Part shown: positions 55,832 through 64,000 of the stretch, piece by piece
Layout of the letters: each line of letters starts with the position of its first letter
How positions within the stretch are numbered: position 1 is the first letter of the stretch
Origin: Dipteris shenzhenensis
Lineage: Eukaryota > Polypodiophyta > Polypodiopsida > Gleicheniales
Reading direction: 5' to 3' (one strand)
Assembly (NCBI GenBank): GCA_047967505.1
Contig: CM106540.1
DNA length: 64,000 nucleotides
Translations under genes and position numbers: made by a program
The notes under the pieces: model-generated
The model's database searches: none
Told to the model about the DNA's origin: nothing
The model's input: the letters and a program-made list of their open reading frames with translations, nothing else

Positions 55832-56009
55832 CCAGTGCACAGGTTCTAGCACCACTATTCGTATGCAGATAGAGATGCTGAGAGTTGAGATGAGGGCACT
55901 GCAGGATGCTAGGGCACCCCCTCACTTGGTTGCGAGCCTGGATTCAGTTATTGAGGCTCTGAGTCGATTGGACACAGTTGAGGACGTTGTGGATAGCTTT
56001 CAAGCATAG
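55832..56009 (+). CDS. Predicted exon 2 of small transposon protein
   Basis: Follows a TTTTTTTTGTGCATGCGCCAG acceptor-like tract. It encodes QCTGSSTTIRMQIEMLRVEM and a heptad-rich, coiled-coil-like segment (LDSVIEALSRLDTVEDVVDS) to TAG at 56007-56009. The stop lies 15 bases from the stop of the convergent transposase, so the two genes meet tail to tail, which supports both models. It could be a DNA-binding or regulatory partner; the function is unknown. Confidence 0.5.
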
Positions 56010-56023
56010 GCTGAGGCGGAGCA

Positions 56024-58178
56024 TCATGTGCATCCTTGGAAGCGATCGGCACTGTGACGCAACTGGTATCGACGCAAAGCACGCTTCACGCAAGCACCTG
56101 CACCATCGTGCTCTCCCTTACCGTGCCCTGTCTCGAAGTAGCTCCATGTGATCGGAATGCCTGTCTCATGGTGCCATCTGCAGAACCAATAAAACTGTCT
56201 AGTGGATTTGAACTGACCACCGCAACCGTCTGACCAGATCCAGTGCCGCTGCCATGTGACACCATGATCCCTCAAGAAACTATCATGCAAAGTGAAGCAA
56301 TGCTGCACAAAATGGGCATCATGCGATCGATCATCACTAATGTAGAAGTGATACTCTCGCACAATGATGCGTGAGTCCATGGTGCTATCAATGCCATCCA
56401 CATGAGCCTGTGCATGACGATAGCTAATGTGCACAAATATAGCAACCTGCAATATGGCATTGAAAAAAAATATGACTATTGAAATAATTCAATATAATGA
56501 GGCGGGGAAAAAATCAATACTTAATCACACGTCACCTGTTCAGAGAAATAATACTCCGATTGGATCTCATGCTGTGGTGCAAAGGTGTAATTCTCCGCAA
56601 AGTCCACCACTGAGACAACCACCCCTATAGGAAATGTCCTCAAACATGCACGAAACTGACGATCCTCCCATTTCGCAGTGTGCGAGTGGCGTATGTAGCG
56701 GTACAGCTTCCCTCGAAAAAACAGTCAATGAATACAACACGTGGTGTCTCCTTCCCCACAAGCTGCAACCTCCTCGACTGTGCACCACCATCTAATGTCA
56801 AGGTACAGTACTCATACTGCTGCCAACGAACCATCTGCACATCACAAGTATCTAGTGCAACTCGTGGCACTCTAGCAAAGTCACCACACAAAGTACACGT
56901 GCCTTCCACACAATCAAGGGAGTGGAATAAAGCATCACCATCTCGTGTACACAATATGGAATGAATGAAGTCGCGAGGGCTAGTAGGAACCACTCCCCTA
57001 TGACCATCAAGGGAACGGAATACGTCATACATCAATCCAAAATCCACATGGTAGCGACAACAGCATGTGTCACGCTCCTGAGAGCATCGCACAAACCATG
57101 GCCTGCATCGCTCAAATGACCTCTGCCCAATCTTGAACTCCGGGTGCGCCTCTACAAACTGAGTGTACAACTCAGTCTGGGTACACTCCAAAAAACATGC
57201 ACCATGCTCAATGTACACACCGCGTGACACCCTCTTCCGCAATGCCTTCTTGAACACCGGGGATGCTCTGCAATGCTCCTCCCAAAACTGTTGTATGAAG
57301 GACCTAGTGGAATCATCCAACAATCGATCGCTGTGAGGTGCACGACCACTCGAAGCCCAAAGAGCATCAGTCTCACTATCCTCTAGACTCTGCCTCCTAA
57401 TGATGCCTGCTCGCAATGTGTGCGGTGCAATCTGAAGAAGACGTGAAGCGGTACGCACATGGCCTATCATATGAGGTCTACTAATGGCAGCCACAATAGC
57501 ACGACGTGCTGCCAAGGCATCACTGGAGTTCCTATGCTTAATAGAAGCATAGGAACGTCGAACACTGCTAAGGACCTCGCTAGATACAACCCTATCTCTA
57601 CGTGCACCAAGTCCAGCAAGCCTCCTACACTCTACCAAGTCAGGGTGATCAATCAGGGACGTAAGAAGAGAAGACTGTGAAGCTGGCGTGAGGTCACAAA
57701 AAAAAGACTGCACAATCTTGCTAGTACGACGACGGATAGTGGACTTCGGCAAGTCACGTCGTGAAGCAACACTGCTGCTGCAAGGTGGGGCAAGGGGATC
57801 AATGGGAGATGGTAGGGTGGACGGGGGAAGGGAGGCGCCAAGCGGAGCAGGGGGAGGGGGAGGGGGAGGGGGAGGGGGAGGGGGGAGGGTGGAGGGGGAA
57901 GAAATAGAGGTGGAGGCCAAAATGTAGGTGGCTAGGGGAAGGGCGGAGGCTAGAGGTAGGGGAGCGGATGAGCATGGGGGGACAATGGAGGTGGGGGTGG
58001 GGGTGGAGGTGGGATGTAGAGGTAGAGCTGGAGGTGGATCAGTGGTGGCAGCGCGAGCTCGAGCTCTAGAGGCTCTCTTGCGCTCACGAGCCTTCCGCTT
58101 GCGCTCCTCGTCAATGAGATTTGGGGGGGGGTTCCTACATCTTTCACGTCTACTAGCTCTACGGCTTTGAGAACCCAT
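56024..58178 (-). CDS. DDE-like transposase of unassigned family, one frameshift
   Basis: Two exons, 58178-56536 and 56446-56024, with a GT-AG intron of 89 bp in phase 0; about 688 residues. The N-terminus is basic (MGSQSRRASRRERCR), followed by a Pro-rich stretch with a long Pro run. A helical region contains STRSFIQQFWEEH and FLECTQTELYTQF. A Cys/His cluster follows (CSQERDTCCCRYH, CVEGTCTLCGDF). The catalytic-looking core has VVDFAENYTF (Asp 56601-56603), IWSDGCGGQFKS (Asp 56228-56230) and TGHGKGEHDGAGACVKR (Glu 56111-56113, Asp 56104-56106). A one-base shift in the A6/T6 run at 56716-56721 breaks the frame before the core. It could be damage, an assembly error or a slippage site. Similar D...SDG...HGKG..DG proteins occur widely in eukaryotes, but I know no named superfamily for them. 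Confidence 0.7.
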
Positions 58179-58402
58179 TCTCAATGAAAGTAGGATGGAA
58201 GGTGTGACAAAGTGATGAGGAGGCAAGAATGGCTAAGAATGGGTGAAATGAACCAAAACGTGGTGTCTTATAGAGAGCCTCAACTCATCCACTAGATTGC
58301 TCTTAGATTGCTCTTCATTATTATTGGTGGAGAGGTGCTAAGATTGATACTAATTGGCTTAGTTTTGGTGGAGAGGTCTGCTATGCCTAGAGCCCCGATC
58401 AT
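58179..58402 (-). promoter_or_regulatory. Upstream region of the transposase gene
   Basis: Lies between the start codon and the right palindrome cluster. No clear TATA box on the minus strand. By symmetry with the left end, the palindromes at 58403-58578 could control this gene. Confidence 0.3.
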
Positions 58403-58578
58403 ATACCTTGATCAGACCTTATACCTCGATCGAGGTATTCAGTGCATTGCGCATGTATGTATGAACCTCGATCGAGGTATCTCTAGGTGTCGAGGTATTC
58501 AGTGCATTTGCGCATGTATGTATGAACCTCGATCGAGGTATCTCTAGGTGTCCTTGGTCACATACCTCGAACGAGGTA
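58403..58578. repeat. Palindrome cluster, right side
   Basis: Same motif as 52497-53115: a degenerate site at 58403, perfect TACCTCGATCGAGGTA at 58422-58437, AACCTCGATCGAGGTA at 58464-58479 and 58525-58540, a half site near 58489 and TACCTCGAACGAGGTA at 58563-58578. A tandem duplication of about 59 bp (AGGTATTCAGTGCATT...) accounts for two of them. Confidence 0.9.
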
Positions 58579-58595
58579 TTGTATGCCTCGTTTTA

Positions 58596-58905
58596 TCAAC
58601 TTCTCTTGTTTCTTCTCCACAGCACGTTGAACTTAGACCTTTCCAAATCTTGTTTGCTTTCAGCGAGCTTCTGGATTGATTCTTCCAATTCATGTTGTTC
58701 CAAGTCCAGTGCATGTGCTTTGTCACTGAGTTCTTTGTTTTGCAATTGGAGATCCTGCATACTATTATGCATTGCCACAGTAGTAATATTTCCCAAATGT
58801 GCAAGTTCTTTTGCTTGGGCTCTTTGCACCTCGCTTGCTTGCATAGCGAATGCATGAGAATGGTTCAATCGATTGCAATAACCGAGCAATCCAGCATGTC
58901 CCTTG
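58596..58905 (-). pseudogene. Coiled-coil protein remnant
   Basis: Minus-strand frame with clear heptads (MQDLQLQNKELSDKAHALDL, EQHELEESIQKLAESKQDLE) ending at TGA 58596-58598. Upstream it runs into a minisatellite and no start or splice site is convincing. It may be the end of a third transposon gene or captured host sequence. Family not recognised. Confidence 0.4.
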
Positions 58906-58959
58906 CCAACAAACCGAACAACATCGTCATGATGTGGTACTGGGCCTCTTCGATGACAT

Positions 58960-59215
58960 TGAAAGGTGATGTGGCATGATGAGTTGGCATTCATGAGGTG
59001 GTAGATTGACATGGCAAATTGAGGTGGAGGGATTGGTGACGTGGCAAGGTTGAGGAGGTATGCCAAGGTGGCATTGTGTGATCACATGGCTGATGATGTG
59101 GAATGATGAGGTGGCACATGTGGCAGCACGTGTGGCAATGTAAGGTGACATGGCAAGGAGTGATGTCACATCTGCTTGATGAGATGGCACCACGTGGTCT
59201 AACAACGTGGCATGG
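58960..59215. repeat. GATGTGGCA-type minisatellite
   Basis: Irregular repeats of GATGTGGCA, GAGGTGGCA and GACATGGCAA. It is the reverse complement of the GCCACATCATC minisatellite in the Copia-1 leader (35400-35720). Confidence 0.8.
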
Positions 59216-60105
59216 TTTTGATGACTCAGCCTTCTACATGGGCAGCATGCAGACTCCAAAGGCTTGCCACTAGGATCGGTGATGCTCCTAGCCTACCTCA
59301 CCAAGCCTAATACCAAGCCTACCTTGTCTTGGTATTAGGCTTGGGTGGCCCTTTTTCCCCCACAAAAGGGAGATTTAACTGTTGGAGGCCATATCGTACG
59401 TTTCCCTTACTCAAATTTAACCAAAATTTTTTCCTCTTATTCATCATGCGGAGGACTAAAAATATTGACATTTTTTAAATGTTTGGTTATGTTTGAGAAT
59501 TACTAGATTTATTTTTAATATTCTTTGTTGATCCTCTAAGGAGTAAAAGTAAAAATTAGACTTCAATCTTCCTAAATCTAACCGTTGGATTTGGGATTTG
59601 ATGATTCAACCACACACCCTTATGTGCCTACTAACCTTCCACCGAATTGGATTTGCTTAATTATTCAAAATACTAAAAAAATGTGGTGTGCTACTAAAAT
59701 GCATGTATTTTATGACTTTATTTATTATAAATAATTATTTATAATTAGATAAATCATTCAAAAAATTACCAATAAATCAAGTTAAGCTCTACATAATGCA
59801 AAGAGACCACTTACAAAGTTTCAATAACATTTAATCTAAAATGAGTGAGAAATTTAGAATTAATATGACACTCTTTGTTCGTGACAAACGTGTGACCACC
59901 CTGGAACCATGCCGTGTGACACAAAGAAATTTTTTGTGTGTGCATCGAATTTTCGATCAGACTATACGATTGTGTGCACAATACAAGTGTGATGTTGTGT
60001 CAGAAGACTTCAAAGACTAGATCCATAGGGAAGTAGTGGAGATTTGCATTTTTGTGTGCTAAAAAGCTTGTTTTTCCACCTCCTTAGGATTGGGGAGTGA
60101 ACAAA
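59216..60105. other. Right arm of DNA transposon, non-coding
   Basis: Contains CTAATACCAAGCCTACCTTG with an inverted partner TTGGTATTAGGCTTGG (59310-59342) and otherwise AT-rich DNA. No gene. Confidence 0.5.
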
Positions 60106-60130
60106 AAGTGGACACCCTTAGCTTGCTACC
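60106..60130 (-). repeat. Right terminal inverted repeat (25 bp)
   Basis: Exact complement of 52403-52427. Confidence 0.8.
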
Positions 60131-61825
60131 ACCCTGTGATAGTCCAGTTAACCATTGATATCCTCGATTGCAAATGGGTCTCCCATTAACCATGGGTTTC
60201 AATCTAGGTTTACAATGTCTTGTGCTCAAATCTTGATCAGTGCCTTGATGAAGAAAGCATGAAAACTCTTGAAGAAGATAGTTATGTCTATTAGGCGTTG
60301 TCTTACTCCAAATACCAAGGTGTATGGCTACACAATCATCTTTTCCAACTTTTCTAATGCAACAAACTCGCATAAGCATCCTTTCCATATTCTCCTCAGA
60401 TAACATTACATGTCTCTTTGGTTCTGGAATTGATGCCATGATTTCTTCACACTCACATACTTTCTTTTTGTAAATAGTGTCTTGCATTTTCCAGTTGTAA
60501 GACCATCAAACCTCGAATCTATTTCCCTTGAATATTCATCTCTATAATCAAATGTTGTGTGGGCTTGAGAATTATTTGATGCCCTATAATATCTTGGAAA
60601 TGGCAATCTGGTAGACATGTTCAATGATGTCAATTTGTTGCCAATGCCTCTTGAATTTTGTGGTTGAACTCTTTCTCCTTCGTAACTCAAGATTCTCCCA
60701 TCTATATTCTCTGGCATGCTAGCAACAGTATTATGAACAACATGACAAGTCTCAGATTCTCTACCCCCTTTGCCCTGCATTCGAGTGGTAACATCATGAT
60801 CATTGTCACTAATATCATCAATTCCTGTTATTGCATCACTTATCTCATCGATCTTTGCGTGTATTTTTCTTTGTGGTCCCATCTTATTATTCTCAACACA
60901 AGACAAGTCTTCTATATTAGTAAGCATGTTTGAGTCACTTGCAACACAAGACAAGTATTCTATACCAGTGAGCCTGCTCGAGTCACTTGCAACACAAGAC
61001 AAGTCTTCTATACTAGTGAGCATGTTCAAGTCACTTGCAACACAGGACAAGTCTTCTATACTAGTGAGCTTGTTTGAGTCACATGCAACACAAGACAAGT
61101 CTTCTATACCAGTGAGTATATTTGAGTCACTTGCAACACAAGAAACCTTTTTTGCATCAACATCTATTACTATAATGTCCTCAATACCTGTGAGCATGCC
61201 ACTATGATGCTCTTGATCACTACTATAGCTTCTTATCAATTTGGATCCCATTTGTGTTATAGTCTTTTTCTTCTGATAATATTTAGTTGTGTCTTCCATG
61301 ACATTGAAGGATGATTTCAAGAAAGCTAACCCCCATTTACAAGTGAGCTTGTAGATGAGACGTAGTATTATGGACATCTAGATGTGAAGTACTATCCATT
61401 GCATTTTGAATGACACCTGCACTAGTCAACTTAATTATCTCCACTATACATAGAAAACTCTGAGCATAGCCCTTAAAGTTGCCAATTGCTAAAACTTCTC
61501 CGGAGCAAGATAACATCTTTACTTTTTTCCCCTCAAGATAAGTTTTCTTGATATCTTGAAAGTATGTCTTTGGAACAATTTCGTCTTGGTCCCAGAGCAT
61601 TCTGTGTGCTTGCATATCAAATATGTCACATTGTAAGATATCTCCCAATGTTTCAAAGTCTCCATGTGGATATTTTAAATGTACTTCAAGATTTACAACG
61701 TTGGTGAATATCACTACACATCTTCTCTCACCACAATGTTGGAAATGACACACATTCATAGGATCAAGACTATGAATTCGTCCAAAAGCCACCACTTCAT
61801 TCTTCTTATATAACACCACATCCAT
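60131..61825 (-). pseudogene. DUF7869-type gene, 5' segment, with 16-residue coding repeat
   Basis: Minus-strand frames. 61825-61337 starts MDVVLYKKNEVVAFGRIHSL and resembles the Tnp1/En/Spm-like plant domain (VVAFGRI.S.DP...PHGDFETLGDI), a tentative match. 61377-60490 is a Ser/Asp-rich region with five copies of a 16-residue unit (LSCVASDSNMLTSIED type, 60898-61143). 60487-60131 is globular (MLMRVCCIRKVGKDDCVAIH, MVNGRPICNRGYQWLTGLSQ) and continues in frame at 52402. Frame changes near 61350 and 60487 are introns or indels. The gene is separated from its 3' part by the DNA transposon and by Copia-2. Confidence 0.5.
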
Positions 61826-62175
61826 ACCCTCTGTTAGGGTGAATACCTATTTTATGTACAAAAATAGATTAGCAACTCAAAAAAAGACACAATAAATAAT
61901 CATTGAGTTTATTATTACTTAATAACTTTTATATTAAAACTAGCAGAGAAGGCATTAAACCTGAACCCTACATCCTAAACTTTAAACAATTAATACCAAA
62001 ACATCTTAACCATTGTAAATCTTAAACTTTAAACATTTAATCCCTAAACCCTAAATCCTAAACTCCTAAACACTAAATCCTAAACCCTAAACCCTAAACC
62101 TTAAACTCTAAATCCTAAACCCTAAATCCTAAATCCTTAATCCTAAACCTTAAACCCTAAACCCTAAACCCTGAT
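61826..62175. repeat. CCCTAAA telomere-like repeats
   Basis: From about 61960 the sequence is dominated by CCTAAACC and CCCTAAATCC words with several perfect CCCTAAACCCTAAACC stretches (62087-62100, 62154-62172). It is degenerate, so an interstitial rather than terminal telomeric repeat. Confidence 0.85.
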
Positions 62176-62485
62176 CCTAAAATACAACCAAAATTTAATG
62201 ATTTTTTTAAATTTGTATAACAGGTTGGATGTCACCCCAACCTATTGCTCAAGCAACAGATTGGGGGATATATCCAACCTGTTGATTTGTGCAACAGGTT
62301 GGATATATCTTCCAACCTATTGCTCAAGCAACATGTTGGCGTGAGCCCAACAGAAATCAAGAAATTCCTTGATTTTTGCAATAGGTTGGGTGCACCATTA
62401 ACTGCTCCACTTGCAACAGGTTGGGGGATATATCAAACCTATTGCACAAATTGAAAAAAATCATTAAATTTTGGTTGTATTTTAG
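62176..62485. mobile_element. Foldback core with CAACAGGTTGG hairpins
   Basis: The outer arms 62176-62214 and 62447-62485 are inverted repeats (CCTAAAATACAACCAAAATT and complement). Between them are many copies of CAACAGGTTGG or CCAACCTRTTG in both orientations separated by GGGGATATATC words. Together with the flanking telomere-like arms it forms a large imperfect palindrome. It is non-coding; the only frame (62245-62454) is fortuitous. Confidence 0.6.
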
Positions 62486-62960
62486 GGTTAGGGTTTAAGA
62501 TCTAGGGTTTAGGGTTAAGGATTTAGGGCTTAGGGTCTAAGATTTAGTATTTAGGGTTTTGGGTTTATGATTATGGTTTTAGGTTTTAGGGTTTAGGGCT
62601 AAGGGTTCAGGATTTAGGGTTTAGGGTTTAAGATCTAGGGTTTAGGGTTTAGGGTTTAGAGTTAAGGATCTAGGATTTAGCATTTAGGGTTTAGGGTTTA
62701 TGATTATTGTTTTAAGGTTTAGGATTTAGGGTTTAGGTTTTAGGGTTTAGGGTTTAGGGTTTAGGGTTTAGTATATAAGGTCATGAGCTTAGAGTCTAGA
62801 ATCTAGGGTTTAGGATCTAAAAATTAGGTTTTAGAATTTAAGCTATAGGGGTTAGGGTTTACGGTTTAGGGTTTAGGGTTTAGGGATTAGAACTGTTATA
62901 TAAGTTTAAGAGCTTAGATTGTATAACCTAAGATTTAGGAAACTTTAGGATTTAAGATTA
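62486..62960. repeat. TTTAGGG telomere-like repeats
   Basis: Degenerate TTTAGGG and TTTAGGATTTAGGG words with perfect runs (about 62727-62769 and 62860-62884). Orientation is opposite to 61826-62175. Confidence 0.85.
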
Positions 62961-63491
62961 AGGGTGTAATATTTAAGGTATATAGACTATATAAAATATG
63001 CATTCCAAAGTATTTAGTTTAGATATAGATAGACTATATATTATATGCTTTCCAAAGTGTTTTGTTTATATCCAATACTAGGTACGATCCTTTACAAAGG
63101 CTTTACTTTAAGTAATTATAAGTCTACCTAGTCAAAGTATCCTACTGATTAGGGACAAGCACATAGGCTAAAAGTACACCGATTCATATTTTCTTATATT
63201 CATGCTGCATGGTGTACCAGAACAAATGAAGAAATATGTGATAAGAGATATTCAGAAGAAATATGTATTCCATATCATGGATTCATACCATGAATATTTG
63301 GTGGTTGCTAAAGTAGAAAAATGATATGGATTCAATGATACTGTAGTTTTGTGCAAAGCCTTAAACAAAGTTTAAGGCTTTTGCAAAGTATTACATATTG
63401 TAACAAAGATAAGCAAGTATGCTAAACATCTTCTATTGTTTTAAATACCTACCTTACAAATACATTATCTAATTCTTCATTCTTCGACTAA
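62961..63491. other. AT-rich DNA, no gene seen
   Basis: A near-direct repeat of about 55 bp (ATAGACTATATA followed by ATGCATTCCAAAG or ATGCTTTCCAAAG) at about 62984 and 63028. Nothing else. Confidence 0.4.
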
Positions 63492-63641
63492 CAGGTAAAC
63501 ACATTGAGATTCAATATCACTTTGTATGCGAGCTCATCATGAATGGAGAGGTTGACTTGGTGTACTATCCGACTACAGAGAATGCTACGGACATCTTCAC
63601 GAAGGCTCTTGGAAGAGACTTGCTAGAGAGGCATCTTCATT
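63492..63641 (+). pseudogene. Copia-3 RNase H end, truncated
   Basis: Frame KHIEIQYHFVCELIMNGEVD, then [20 protein letters not shown] and a TGA, the conserved last part of Copia RNase H (HIE..YHF..E....GE..L.Y......ADIFTKALG). No upstream pol is present, so this is a 5'-truncated element or one junction of a rearrangement. Confidence 0.85.
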
Positions 63642-63686
63642 GACTTCGCATTGGGCCGAAAAAGTAAGTTCACCTGCGGCTGCACA

Positions 63687-64000
63687 TTGAGGGGGGGTGT
63701 TAGCTATCAATGCTCGACTCTCATGTAACTGTCCCAAACAGTTGTGTGACCAGCCAATATAAGGGAGATGCATGTGGCATGCTTTCCCATTATGATCTAG
63801 GCTGGAGCGATTGACGGCCTGGATTAAGTGCACACCTCTATGGCCAATTCAAGGAATAATGACAAGATTTAAACATCTCCACTATACTGGAAGTGTGCAT
63901 GCCTCTTTGTGTGTAACTTAGGTCTACGCCTTTCATTCCGTTGTGGTCTATCCATTAATTGCTAGCACATACTCATCCTTCACTCCTACCATCTTTCATT
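63687..64000 (+). repeat. Copia-3 polypurine tract and 3' LTR start
   Basis: TTGAGGGGGGG directly precedes TGTTAGCTATC at 63698, the LTR start. The LTR continues beyond the window. Its first 35 bases match 32744-32778. Confidence 0.8.

Larger units (their letters stand above)
52403..60130. mobile_element. 7.7-kb DNA transposon of unassigned superfamily
   Basis: The ends are perfect 25-base inverted repeats, 52403-52427 (GGTAGCAAGCTAAGGGTGTC...) and 60106-60130. Inside are a cluster of palindromes at 52497-53115 and a smaller one at 58403-58578, a TATA box, a predicted small plus-strand two-exon gene, a convergent two-exon minus-strand transposase and a coiled-coil remnant. Removing it restores the reading frame of a minus-strand gene (GLSQG at 60131 joining SPHGTYW at 52402). 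No target duplication is visible (flanks GA and AC), which leaves exact termini open. I cannot place it in hAT, Mutator, CACTA, PIF or Tc1 from its ends or its transposase. Confidence 0.65.

Noticed and set aside
58927-59259. Minus-strand frame rich in His/Ser/Cys
   Set aside because: Translation of the GATGTGGCA minisatellite.
61826-62960. Telomere fusion scar
   Set aside because: Arms face outward (CCCTAAA then TTTAGGG); a head-to-head fusion would show TTTAGGG then CCCTAAA.

Overview
This is plant nuclear DNA, most likely from a large, repeat-rich genome such as a fern; the species cannot be named from the sequence. Supporting signs are split genes with GT-AG introns, Ty1/Copia elements primed at TGGTATCAGAGC (initiator-Met tRNA), CACTA elements of plant type, TTTAGGG telomere-like repeats, and a plant G-type lectin receptor kinase. 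That kinase (16863-19589) is the only clearly intact host gene. Almost everything else is mobile DNA or its remains.

Layout. 1-14.2 kb: purine-rich and palindromic satellites, two broken CACTA (En/Spm) elements with TNP2-type genes, and a tandem array of CACTA deletion derivatives. 14.2-16.8 kb: pyrimidine-rich DNA and a tRNA-like (SINE-type) segment. 16.9-19.6 kb: the receptor kinase. 21.5-26.3 kb: MITEs and two decayed genes. 26.6-28.1 kb: an ACTATTTAG-type array and a long hairpin. 28.2-30.4 kb: a decayed gene ending in an FCP1/NIF-like HAD phosphatase domain. 32.0-33.5 kb: a minus-strand gene fragment next to an LTR-like end. 33.9-41.45 kb: a full-length Copia element with near-identical LTRs and the target duplication ACTAA; it carries a nested MITE, an inverted gag zinc-knuckle block and a captured Ty3/Gypsy reverse-transcriptase fragment.

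44.6-61.8 kb is one nested structure. A minus-strand transposase-like gene (DUF7869 type) is split into three pieces. A Copia element with three LTRs (46282-52203, target duplication GACAT) separates two of them. A 7.7 kb DNA transposon (52403-60130) with perfect 25-base terminal inverted repeats separates the other two. The reading frame rejoins across both insertions. The DNA transposon carries two clusters of the 16-base palindrome TACCTCGATCGAGGTA, a TATA box beside the left cluster, a predicted small two-exon gene, and a convergent minus-strand transposase with D...D...HGKGxxDG signatures. I could not assign it to a classical superfamily; it is the best candidate here for an undescribed system. 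61.9-64 kb: outward-facing telomere-like repeats around a foldback core, then the 3' end of a third Copia element.

The decayed genes share one feature: about twenty premature stops sit where one C-to-T change in CAG, CAA or CGA would create them, as expected for long-methylated, silenced DNA.
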